From: JBGVMW01 sp045122835
GTDB lineage: Bacteria; Bacillota; Clostridia; Lachnospirales; Lachnospiraceae
Assembly (NCBI GenBank): GCA_045122835.1
Contig: JBGVIB010000132.1
Location: forward strand, 1-20,704
Direction: 5' to 3'
Length of the DNA: 20,704 nt
The translations under genes were made by a program, and so were the position numbers. Positions 14,625 to 20,704 of the stretch are shown here, piece by piece. Below the pieces are notes generated by a model. It did not search any database, was not told where the DNA came from, and worked only from the letters and a program-made list of their open reading frames with translations. The first letter of the stretch is position 1; every line of letters begins with the position of its first letter.

Positions 14625-14833
14625 ATGAAAAGTATTTTAATTAAAGATACCACAAAGGAAGAAAGAATTGCACTGATAAAAGAATGGATTCCTGATGAGG
14701 ATGGATTCCTGATGAGGATGGATTACATGATTGTGACATTGATTTATGGGATATGTATGACGACTATATTAAGGGTATCCGGGAGATTTCAGAGATAAAT
14801 GCAGCCTTCTCCGGAGAGTATTATCAGGGATAA
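14625..14833 (+). pseudogene. Small conserved gene frameshifted by a 17-bp tandem duplication
   Basis: A GGGAGGT site precedes the ATG. The frame begins 'MKSILIKDTTKEERIALIKE', a start I recognise from a very common small Lachnospiraceae protein of unknown function. At 14684-14717 a 17-bp unit is present twice, shifting the frame. The current ORF then runs on as unrelated sequence to a TAA at 14796-14798 (57 residues). Removing one unit restores 'DEDGLHDCDIDLWDMYDDYI' and 'KGIREISEINAAFSGEYYQG' up to a TAA at 14831-14833, in keeping with the family (about 63 residues). The 175 bp before it (14450-14624) hold no complete gene that I recognise. A terminator follows directly. Confidence 0.75.
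14684..14717 (+). repeat. Perfect 17-bp tandem duplication
   Basis: ATGGATTCCTGATGAGG occurs twice head to tail, followed by seven bases of a third unit (ATGGATT). Such an array is prone to slippage. Loss of one unit would repair the reading frame of the small gene around it. Confidence 0.95.
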
Positions 14834-14840
14834 AAACAAG

Positions 14841-14882
14841 AAAAACACAGCTGGAAGCTAAAAACTTTCTGCTGTGTTTTTT
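14841..14882 (+). terminator. Terminator after the small pseudogene
   Basis: AAAAACACAGC pairs with GCTGTGTTTTT over 11 bp around a 19-nt loop, and the T-run extends past the stem. Its A-rich left side could also serve the minus-strand tetR transcript that ends close by at 14911. Confidence 0.75.
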
Positions 14883-14910
14883 AATAATAAGTTTCAAATA
14901 TGCTCTGGCA

Positions 14911-15531
14911 TTATTTCTGAAATGATGTCAAAAAATTCAAAGAACCTACTGGGTTGCCGGTTCCTTTTTCAAGCAAGGAAATCCATCCGCAAATGGTATC
15001 TTCAATTTCCTCTGGGGAGGATGGGGCGATGGTATTGTCAAGCTTTATTGACAATACAATTAGTGAAATTTCTGCTAATGCAGAAGGATAGTCAAAATGA
15101 ATCTCTCCATTATCAATTCCCTGTTGGATAATTTCAGTTAGTGCCGGCTTCAATTCGGAAATCAGGTGTGTCAGATATTTTTGGTGTATATATGCCTGCT
15201 CCTGTGCACTTTTCGGGGTGGATGTTTTTCTCTGGCTAAGAAATTCAGAGGAAGAATTTCTACATGCCTGATAAATCATCGCCATACGTGTAAATGGAGA
15301 AATGGTTGTCTGTTTTGCCAGATTTTTCGCAGTTTCTATGGGCTGCTCATAGCTTCGCTCTATCAGTGCTTCCAAAATTGCATCTTTAGAAGAAAAATAA
15401 TAATAAATACTTCCTTTTCCAATGCCGGCGGTTTGAGCAATTTCGCTGACAGTAATTGTCTGTATATCTTTATTTTTTAATAATTCTTGTAGAGCATCCA
15501 GAATTTTGTTGTATTTACTATGATTAGGCAT
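14911..15531 (-). CDS. TetR/AcrR family transcriptional regulator
   Basis: A 206-residue repressor-type protein. The N-terminal helix-turn-helix is classical: 'ITVSEIAQTAGIGKGSIYYY' then 'FSSKDAILEALI' (about residues 25-57). The rest is a helical ligand-binding and dimer domain without a recognisable ligand signature. GAGGAG lies about eight bases upstream of the ATG. It is divergent from the SCP2-hydrolase-condensation-ACP-ligase operon, and the shared intergenic region carries two near-identical palindromes. Control of that operon by this protein is therefore very likely, with a lipid or acyl compound as a plausible effector (inference). Confidence 0.92.
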   Translation of the reverse strand: MPNHSKYNKILDALQELLKNKDIQTITVSEIAQTAGIGKGSIYYYFSSKDAILEALIERSYEQPIETAKNLAKQTTISPFTRMAMIYQACRNSSSEFLSQRKTSTPKSAQEQAYIHQKYLTHLISELKPALTEIIQQGIDNGEIHFDYPSALAEISLIVLSIKLDNTIAPSSPEEIEDTICGWISLLEKGTGNPVGSLNFLTSFQK

Positions 15532-15565
15532 GTCTGTTATCTCCTCAAAAAATGTTAGTTGTATT

Positions 15566-15595
15566 AGTATATCATGAAGAGAAGAAGTCTAACAA
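15566..15595 (-). promoter_or_regulatory. Candidate tetR promoter
   Basis: On the minus strand TTGTTA (15590-15595), an 18-bp spacer and TATACT (15566-15571) lie 35 bp before the tetR start codon. The palindromic operators are about 60 bp upstream of this -35, so autoregulation would be indirect, if present. Confidence 0.5.
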
Positions 15596-15652
15596 CTGTA
15601 AAATATGTAGAAATTATCAAAATTTTACAAATAAAATTATAAAAAAAATATA

Positions 15653-15708
15653 TTGACCGGTGGTCGAAAAAGTGATATCGTAAAACATAACAAAGTCGAC
15701 CGATGGTC
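15653..15708 (+). promoter_or_regulatory. Operon promoter with two TetR-type operators
   Basis: TTGACC (15653-15658), a 17-bp spacer and TATCGT (15676-15681) form the promoter. Operator 1, GACCGGTGGTC (15655-15665), overlaps the -35. Operator 2, GACCGATGGTC (15698-15708), falls about 10-20 bases after the expected start. Both fit GACC-N3-GGTC and are followed by GA, and their centres are 43 bp apart, about four helical turns. A TetR dimer on each would block polymerase binding and clearance. The next ATG is 26 bp past operator 2. Confidence 0.8.
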
Positions 15709-15733
15709 GAAGGATAAAATGGAGGATATTAAA

Positions 15734-16066
15734 ATGACATATGCAGAATTTTTTTCAGAGATAAAAGGAAAATTTTTGGAAGCAGATATTAGTGATATTA
15801 CAGAACATCTGGCATATCAGTTTAACATAACTGGCGAAGCATCAGGTATTTTCTATGTTGAGGCAAAGGATGGCAAATTGCATGTAGAGCCATATGAATA
15901 TTTTGACAGAGATGCAATGTTCATCTGTTCAGCGGAAACTTTGATGAAACTGGCAACAGGTGAATTAGATCCGATTGTTGCAGTTACTTTACAGAAATTA
16001 AAGGTAGAAGGTAACATTGACAAAGCACTGAAGCTGAAAAACATAATTGATAGCAAAAGAAAATAA
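15734..16066 (+). CDS. SCP2-like sterol/lipid-binding domain protein
   Basis: A 110-residue stand-alone SCP2-type protein. 'YQFNITGEASGIFYVEAKDG' and 'LHVEPYEYFDRDAMFICSAE' form the beta-sheet, and 'TLMKLATGELDPIVAVTLQK' with 'LKVEGNIDKALKLKNI' is the typical closing part, where SCP2 domains bind a hydrophobic ligand. The start is the ATG at 15734 with GGAGG eight bases before it. An upstream in-frame GTG-type extension would cross both operators and is rejected. As the first gene of the TetR-controlled operon it may carry or sequester a lipid substrate or product (inference). Confidence 0.88.
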   Translation: MTYAEFFSEIKGKFLEADISDITEHLAYQFNITGEASGIFYVEAKDGKLHVEPYEYFDRDAMFICSAETLMKLATGELDPIVAVTLQKLKVEGNIDKALKLKNIIDSKRK

Positions 16067-16109
16067 TATATAGATATAACGTATTGCGGAATGCAGAAAT
16101 GGAGCGAAT

Positions 16110-17054
16110 ATGTATAAAATCATTGGAGGCGCAGCAATTGTTGTAGGATTGCTGGCTATAGCTGAAGCGGGAGGTTCTGCTTATCTTTATCGCAGAACCA
16201 TGAAGCGCAATAAGGCGAAGGTAGAACGCACTATGAAGATGGCAGGCACAGATTGGAGTCAGTATCAGCCAATGCTTCAGGAAAGAAAAAAGTATTTTCT
16301 GGACCAGCCACATGAAGATGTTTACGAACAGTCCCATGATGGACTGCGGTTGCATGCCACTTATTTTCCAGGAAAGGAAGAAGGAAAAGTAGTTATCTGT
16401 TTCCATGGATATACAAGCCATGGAATGAGTGATTATATCGCGCTTTCTGATTATTATCTGAAACATGGATACAGCATGTTGTTAGTGGATGAGAGAGCTC
16501 ATGGTGAAAGCGAAGGTACATATATAGGATTCGGTTGCCTAGACAGATTAGATGCTATGAAATGGATAGACTGGGTCATTAAAAAGTGTGGAACTGATGT
16601 GCAGATTCTCATGCATGGAACCTCTATGGGAGGGGCAACCGTATTAATGGCAAGTGGTCTCGAACTTCCGAAGCAGGTGAAGGGAATTATATCTGACTGT
16701 GCATTTACCTCGCCAAAGCATGTGTTTACAAATGTATTGCGCACGATGTATCATATGCCGGCATTTCCAATGATGCAGATTGTTGACATTGTCAATAAGA
16801 AAAAAGCGGGATATGGACTGGATGAGTGTAATGCAGCAAGGGAAGTGCGAAAAGCAAAAGTTCCAATTCTTTTCATTCATGGCGATGCAGATACCTTTGT
16901 GCCATGCAGTATGTGCCATGAAATCTATGAAAACTGCGCGTCACCGAAAAAGAAATTGATTGTAGAAGGTGCGAGTCACGCAGAAAGTTATTATAAGGAT
17001 ATGAAAGCATATGAAGCCATGTTGGATGAGTTTATAGGAGGTACAATCAAATGA
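16110..17054 (+). CDS. Membrane-anchored alpha/beta hydrolase
   Basis: A 314-residue serine hydrolase. An N-terminal hydrophobic helix (residues 4-25, 'IIGGAAIVVGLLAIAEAGGS') followed by basic residues suggests a membrane anchor. The fold has the oxyanion 'CFHGYTSH', the nucleophile elbow 'HGTSMGGA' (Ser172), the acid in 'HGDADTFVP' (likely Asp261) and the base in 'GASHAESY' (His290). Such BAAT/YqkD-like hydrolases act on esters or thioesters. It has GGAG just upstream of the ATG. Its stop overlaps the condensation gene start (ATGA), so the two are translationally coupled. In this cluster it could be the releasing or editing esterase, or an acyltransferase (inference). Confidence 0.9.
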   Translation: MYKIIGGAAIVVGLLAIAEAGGSAYLYRRTMKRNKAKVERTMKMAGTDWSQYQPMLQERKKYFLDQPHEDVYEQSHDGLRLHATYFPGKEEGKVVICFHGYTSHGMSDYIALSDYYLKHGYSMLLVDERAHGESEGTYIGFGCLDRLDAMKWIDWVIKKCGTDVQILMHGTSMGGATVLMASGLELPKQVKGIISDCAFTSPKHVFTNVLRTMYHMPAFPMMQIVDIVNKKKAGYGLDECNAAREVRKAKVPILFIHGDADTFVPCSMCHEIYENCASPKKKLIVEGASHAESYYKDMKAYEAMLDEFIGGTIK

Positions 17055-18454
17055 TGAAAAAAAGAAAAGGATATACGGTATATCCGCTTACAGTAGCTCA
17101 GAAGTTTCACCAGTATTATTTGGATTTTTGTCCAAAGAAAGAGGTTTTGAATATCGGAAACAGCCTGACTATTGAAGCAGAATTAGATTGGAATGTATTA
17201 AAACAGTCTATATATAAAGCATATGAGCGCTGTGAATCCATGCGACTTCGTTTTGCAAAAGATAAGGATGGAGAGTGGTATCAGTATGTAGTAGACAAAG
17301 AAGAACGTGACATTGAGTTTGTTGACTTTTCAGATAAAACCATGGAAGAAGCAGAAACAATCATGAGAGGATGGACACAGATTCCTTTCAAACATGAGGA
17401 TTCTCCTCTTAACCGTGTGGTTATGATTAAGACAAGCGATGGTTATAGCGGAATTTATATATTGGTAGACCATATGACTATGGATGCACAGTCAATCATC
17501 TGCTTCCTGCGAGATATTATAGAGATATATTGTAATACTATGTATGAAGGTGTTCCGTATCCAAAGGATATGGCTTCCTATATTGAACAGCTTCAGAAGG
17601 ATTTAGCATATGAAGCGGGATGCAAGGCAAAAGAGAGGGATGCAGAATTCTTCGAGAAACTGATTGAGACTTCAGAACCAATTTACAATGGCCTCATGGG
17701 TGACTTAATCTTAGAAAGAGAGAGAAAGAGAACTAATAACCCAAATACAAGAGCTGCCATTAATGTTTCTGATTCTGTAGATTCTGCGCTGGATATTTTC
17801 CACCTGGAGGAAGAACCAACAAAACGCTTAATGAATTTCTGTGAGGAATATCATGTTTCATTGGTTTGTCTGTTAATGATGGGATTGCGTACCTATTTCC
17901 AGAAAATGAACGGAAATGATGATGTGTCAATCAACACAACCATAGCAAGACGTGCTACTCTGAAAGAAAAAAAATCAGGTGGTACCAGAATTCATTCATT
18001 CCCATTCCGTACTATTATTTCTGAGGACAAGACTTTCTTAGAAGGAATTTACGAGATTCGTGATAAGCAGAATGAATTGTTCCGCTATGCAAATTATGAT
18101 CCGGTATCTTATTTTGCACATCGTGGCAAGGTATATAAAAACCTGCCGGGTCAGACATATGAGCCAATGTCATTAACTTATCAGCCAATGACTTTGCAGG
18201 AAAAAGGGTTGGATAAACTGGGCGATATTCATTATAAGACAAAATGGTATCCGAACGGAGCGACCACACAGGCAATGTATCTGACAGTAATGCATCGTCC
18301 GGAGGATAATGGATTGGATTTTAACTTTGAACATCAGGTAAAAGCGGTGTCAAGAGAGCAGCTAGAGTACTTATATTATTATCTCTGCAAAATCATGTTC
18401 AAGGGTGTGGAAAATCCAAATTTACCAATTGGAGATATTATCAAGTTAGTATAA
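17051..18454 (+). CDS. Stand-alone condensation-domain (NRPS-type) acyltransferase
   Basis: A 467-residue protein of the chloramphenicol-acetyltransferase-like condensation superfamily, with no fused A or T domain. It opens with 'YTVYPLTVAQKFHQYYLDF', the C1-like motif. The active-site motif is 'VDHMTMDAQS' at residues 139-148: the catalytic second His (His141) and the structural Asp (Asp145) of HHxxxDG are kept, but the first His is Asp140 and the Gly is Ala. Later motifs include 'INTTIARRATLKEKKSGGTR' and the C-terminal 'LDFNFEHQVKAVSREQLEYL'. It should join a carrier-bound acyl group to an amine or alcohol acceptor, which is unknown. TAGGAGGT precedes the ATG. The repeat element separates it from the carrier gene. 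Confidence 0.85.
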   Translation: MMKKRKGYTVYPLTVAQKFHQYYLDFCPKKEVLNIGNSLTIEAELDWNVLKQSIYKAYERCESMRLRFAKDKDGEWYQYVVDKEERDIEFVDFSDKTMEEAETIMRGWTQIPFKHEDSPLNRVVMIKTSDGYSGIYILVDHMTMDAQSIICFLRDIIEIYCNTMYEGVPYPKDMASYIEQLQKDLAYEAGCKAKERDAEFFEKLIETSEPIYNGLMGDLILERERKRTNNPNTRAAINVSDSVDSALDIFHLEEEPTKRLMNFCEEYHVSLVCLLMMGLRTYFQKMNGNDDVSINTTIARRATLKEKKSGGTRIHSFPFRTIISEDKTFLEGIYEIRDKQNELFRYANYDPVSYFAHRGKVYKNLPGQTYEPMSLTYQPMTLQEKGLDKLGDIHYKTKWYPNGATTQAMYLTVMHRPEDNGLDFNFEHQVKAVSREQLEYLYYYLCKIMFKGVENPNLPIGDIIKLV

Positions 18455-18473
18455 AAATGAATGTAATTTATAG

Positions 18474-18659
18474 GTAACTATTCAGAGCAGGACTGTGCTG
18501 AACGGCACAGTCCGTATGAAAACGTAGTGGTAGCAGGCAAAAATCCATCACCGCAGGTGAGTTCTGCAAATCGAAGCAAGCTTCGATTGGAGTTTTGCAT
18601 GTTATTATGAATGCAATTCATAATAACATTGGTAAGCTATGAGGGTACTGAATAGTTAC
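18474..18659. repeat. 186-bp MITE-like hairpin element
   Basis: The ends are a perfect 12-bp inverted repeat (GTAACTATTCAG and CTGAATAGTTAC). Inside are three stem-loops: 18490-18513 (9-bp stem GGACTGTGC), 18569-18588 (AATCGAAGC palindrome) and 18599-18629 (14-bp stem around a 3-nt loop). The flanks ATTTATAG (left) and ATTTCTAG (right) match in 7 of 8 bases, a possible imperfect target duplication. It encodes no protein. It fills most of the 279-bp gap between the condensation and carrier genes, so it is probably transcribed within the operon and could affect mRNA processing or stability. Confidence 0.75.
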
Positions 18660-18682
18660 ATTTCTAGTTAAAATAGGAACCC

Positions 18683-18703
18683 GTGAGGGTATTGAGTGGT
18701 TAG
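18683..18703 (+). repeat. Degenerate second copy of the repeat right end
   Basis: This stretch matches the terminal 21 bases of the element at 18639-18659 in 16 positions (the GTGAGGGTATTGAG core). It may be a decayed relic of an earlier insertion at the same site, just before the ACP ribosome binding site. Confidence 0.4.
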
Positions 18704-18733
18704 GAAAAATAGAAAGCTAAGAGGACAGGAAAT

Positions 18734-18961
18734 ATGTTTGAAAAATTAGTAGAAGTTATTGGAAATTATGTGGATGTGGAAGCAGAAGCTGTTCACCCGG
18801 AATCACGTTTTATGGAAGACCTTGGATTTACTTCTTTTGATTTTATGAGTATGTTAGGAGAATTGGAAGAAGAATTTGATGTGGAAATCGACCAGCATGA
18901 GGTTGCGGATATCCGCACTGTACAGGAAGCAGTCGATTATTTAACAAAGCTTTCCGAATAA
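18734..18961 (+). CDS. Acyl carrier protein (stand-alone)
   Basis: A 75-residue acidic carrier protein of typical ACP size with 'FMEDLGFTSFDFMSMLGELE' around the phosphopantetheine site. The attachment serine is Ser34 in 'FTSFDF', which replaces the usual DSLD/DSLE. The helix 3-4 end 'ADIRTVQEAVDYL' is normal. The non-standard DSL motif suggests a dedicated carrier and not the fatty acid synthase AcpP. AGGA lies about ten bases upstream of the ATG. It is followed by the ligase gene 23 bp later and presumably receives an acyl group from it and passes it to the condensation protein. Confidence 0.9.
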   Translation: MFEKLVEVIGNYVDVEAEAVHPESRFMEDLGFTSFDFMSMLGELEEEFDVEIDQHEVADIRTVQEAVDYLTKLSE

Positions 18962-18984
18962 TATAGAAAAGGACGGATATTAAA

Positions 18985-20547
18985 ATGTATAGTACAATTC
19001 GCGATATTATCATTCAAGCAGAACAGAATTTTGGTGCAGAGGATGCTATTCGTTATAAAGTAAAAAAAGATGAAATTGAGACAAAGACATATGGACAGTT
19101 GAAGCAGGACAGTGACAGTTTTGGTTGTGTCTTAGAAGCATTAGGTGAGCAGGGAGGTCATATTGCTATTACTGGTATGACATCTTATCCATGGATCGTA
19201 TCCTATTTAGGTGCTGTAAACAGTGGAAGTGTAGCAGTTCCGTTAGATGTAGCCCTTCCGGCAGAAGAATTATGTGAACTGGTTGACCGTGCAGATGCTA
19301 CCGTGTTTGTCGTTGATGAAGTTCGCAGTGATGTGGCAGCCATTGTAAAGCAGCGTTGTCCGAAACTAAAATATTTAATTTCTATGCAGAAAGAAGAAAG
19401 TGATGAAAATGTGCTTTCTTTCTGGCAGTTATTAAAAGAGCATGAGGGAAGCAAAGAATTTAAGGTTGAACCAGACCAGCTCTGTACGATTATGTTTACA
19501 TCCGGAACAACCGGTAAGAGCAAGGGTGTTATGCTGACACATCGTAATCTTGCAGAAAATGCAACCTGCCAGGATATGAAAATTCCACCAAGAAGTGTAA
19601 TTTTATCAGTATTGCCAATACATCATGCTTATTGCCTCAGTATGGATATATTAAAAGGATGTTCACTGGGCAGTGTTATCTGTATCAATGATTCTTTAAT
19701 GAGAGTGGCAAAGAATATTAAGCTGTTTAAACCAAATATGATACTGATGGTGCCGCTTATGATTGAGACATTTGCAAAGAAATTAGAAGAAGTAGAAGGT
19801 CTTCCTGTAGAAATTGTAAAAAAGGAAGTGTTTGGAGAGCAGTTTACTACAATTTTCAGTGGCGGAGCTTATCTGCCACCAGCGTACATAGATTTATTTG
19901 GTAAATATGGAATTGATCTTTTACAGGGCTATGGAATGACAGAGTGTTCACCTGTTATCAGCACTACTGTGGCTTGGAATAGAAAGAAGGAAGCTGTTGG
20001 TCAGTTGATACCTAACTGTGAAGCAAAGGTAGTGAATGAGGAACTTTGGGTTCGCGGAAGTAGTGTGATGATGGGCTATTATAAGATGCCGGAACAAACA
20101 GCAGAAACACTTCAGGATGGTTGGTTAGCAACTGGCGACCTTGGTTATGTAGACGAAGAGGGATTTGTGTTCTTGACTGGAAGAAAGAAAAATCTGATTA
20201 TTACCAAAAATGGAGAGAATGTCTCTCCAGAAGAAATAGAGAATAAAATCAGCACCAATCGTCTGGTACAGGAAATTCTTGTGAGGGAACAGGAAGGCGT
20301 TATTGAAGCGGCAATTTTCCCAGATGCAGAGTATGCAGAGAAAAAAGGGATTACAGATGTAAAAGCATCTTTGCAGAATATAATTGATGAATATAATCAG
20401 GGAGTTCCGGCATACAAAAAGGTTTATAAATTAAATGGAACAGAAATCGGAAGTATTCCTATCTTATATTCATCCTCTGTAAAAAAAATGGAATTTTCTG
20501 ACTGTTTAAAAAAAGTTTTTCAAAAATATGGATTAGGAAAATCCTAA
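18985..20547 (+). CDS. AMP-binding acyl-CoA/acyl-ACP ligase
   Basis: A 520-residue ANL-superfamily adenylate-forming enzyme. Motifs in order are the P-loop 'TSGTTGKSKGVMLTH' (Thr172 on), 'LPIHHAY', 'YGMTECSP' (Tyr316 on, Glu320), 'ATGDLGYVDEEG' (Asp385), the hinge 'GRKKNLIITKNGENVSPEEI' and a C-terminal lysine in 'SSSVKKMEF' (Lys500 or Lys501). It activates a carboxylic acid as the AMP ester and transfers it to a thiol. It looks most like long-chain acyl-CoA synthetases, but the adjacent carrier gene makes loading of that ACP likely (inference). The A10 region lacks the usual PKTxxGK wording. The terminator is shared with the convergent paralogue. Confidence 0.9.
   Translation: MYSTIRDIIIQAEQNFGAEDAIRYKVKKDEIETKTYGQLKQDSDSFGCVLEALGEQGGHIAITGMTSYPWIVSYLGAVNSGSVAVPLDVALPAEELCELVDRADATVFVVDEVRSDVAAIVKQRCPKLKYLISMQKEESDENVLSFWQLLKEHEGSKEFKVEPDQLCTIMFTSGTTGKSKGVMLTHRNLAENATCQDMKIPPRSVILSVLPIHHAYCLSMDILKGCSLGSVICINDSLMRVAKNIKLFKPNMILMVPLMIETFAKKLEEVEGLPVEIVKKEVFGEQFTTIFSGGAYLPPAYIDLFGKYGIDLLQGYGMTECSPVISTTVAWNRKKEAVGQLIPNCEAKVVNEELWVRGSSVMMGYYKMPEQTAETLQDGWLATGDLGYVDEEGFVFLTGRKKNLIITKNGENVSPEEIENKISTNRLVQEILVREQEGVIEAAIFPDAEYAEKKGITDVKASLQNIIDEYNQGVPAYKKVYKLNGTEIGSIPILYSSSVKKMEFSDCLKKVFQKYGLGKS
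20401..20434. repeat. 34-bp segment repeated in inverse orientation at 20671-20704
   Basis: These bases are the exact reverse complement of 20671-20704. Both code for 'GVPAYKKVYKL' near the C-termini of the two convergent ligases. The match is cut by the window end and may be longer. Confidence 0.9.
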
Positions 20548-20556
20548 AATAACTAT

Positions 20557-20616
20557 AAAAAAGCAAATTGTACCAGCCATTTTTAACAGCCGGACAATTT
20601 GCTTTGTTTCTTTTTT
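20557..20616. terminator. Bidirectional terminator between convergent ligase genes
   Basis: AAAGCAAATTGT (20560-20571) and ACAATTTGCTTT (20594-20605) form a 12-bp perfect stem. It is flanked by A6 on the left and a T-rich run on the right, so it can end transcripts from both sides. Confidence 0.85.
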
Positions 20617-20704
20617 AATATCGTTTAATTTTTTTAGAAGGTGTTTTCTCAAACTCTGTTTCACGCACCGTTAATTTATAAACCTTTTTGTATGCCGGAA
20701 CTCC
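20615..20704 (-). CDS. Second AMP-binding acyl ligase, C-terminal fragment
   Basis: Only the last 29 residues are in the window, read on the minus strand, with the stop at 20615-20617. They run 'GVPAYKKVYKLTVRETEFEK' and then 'TPSKKIKRY'. This is the usual C-terminal A10 region of long-chain acyl-CoA synthetases, with the catalytic lysine in 'PSKKIKRY'. The first 11 residues are identical to the end region of the plus-strand ligase, and the DNA there is identical over 34 bases. The gene is therefore a paralogue facing it tail to tail. The rest lies beyond the window. Confidence 0.85.
   Translation of the reverse strand, partial: GVPAYKKVYKLTVRETEFEKTPSKKIKRY

Noticed and set aside
15653..15733. 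27-residue N-terminal extension of the SCP2-like protein
   Set aside because: It would translate the promoter and both operators. The GGAGG-preceded ATG at 15734 matches the normal domain start.
1..20704. CRISPR arrays, prophage genes, full insertion sequences or transposases
   Set aside because: No regularly spaced repeats, phage proteins or transposase motifs were found on either strand. The only mobile-type signal is the non-coding repeat family.

Overview
The window looks like a chromosomal segment of a spore-forming, low-GC Clostridia member, most likely Lachnospiraceae. The grounds are a complete spoIIIA sporulation operon (AA to AH), the style of the ftsY, ilvA, luxS and DUF5662-type proteins, strong AGGAGG-type ribosome binding sites, AT-rich intergenic DNA, and a tRNA-Glu(CTC) without an encoded CCA. 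Genus and species cannot be read from the sequence.

Layout. Bases 1-5537 hold plus-strand genes: the 3' end of ftsY; a threonine ammonia-lyase with a C-terminal ACT-like domain; a GH13 isoamylase/GlgX-like protein whose catalytic nucleophile is replaced; a DUF5662-type protein; a zinc-ribbon/TM2 membrane protein with its own terminator; and a YgjP/DUF45-type zinc metallopeptidase. luxS lies convergent on the minus strand (5633-6112) with a near-consensus promoter. The spoIIIA operon (6373-11518) follows. It encodes the SpoIIIAA ATPase and the membrane and secretin-like parts of the mother cell-forespore channel, and ends in a terminator. A minus-strand tRNA-Glu with its own promoter and terminator, and a minus-strand GNAT acetyltransferase, come next.

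Bases 12462-14882 are more accessory. They contain a Lachnospiraceae-type hypothetical gene overlapping a secreted nuclease lipoprotein with Pro/Thr-rich linkers and a C-terminal Cys module, then a small gene broken by a perfect 17-bp tandem duplication.

Bases 14911-20704 form the most interesting region. A TetR regulator is divergent from SCP2-like protein, alpha/beta hydrolase, stand-alone condensation-domain protein, acyl carrier protein and acyl-AMP ligase genes. A second, paralogous ligase is convergent at the window edge. Two near-identical palindromes, 43 bp apart centre to centre, flank and overlap the start of the operon, so TetR control is very likely. The parts resemble a minimal pathway with separate domains: activate an acid, load it on the carrier, and transfer it to an unknown acceptor. 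No product can be assigned from sequence. A 186-bp, MITE-like, hairpin-rich element with 12-bp terminal inverted repeats sits inside this operon, between the condensation and carrier genes. Short relatives of its ends occur at three other places in the window.
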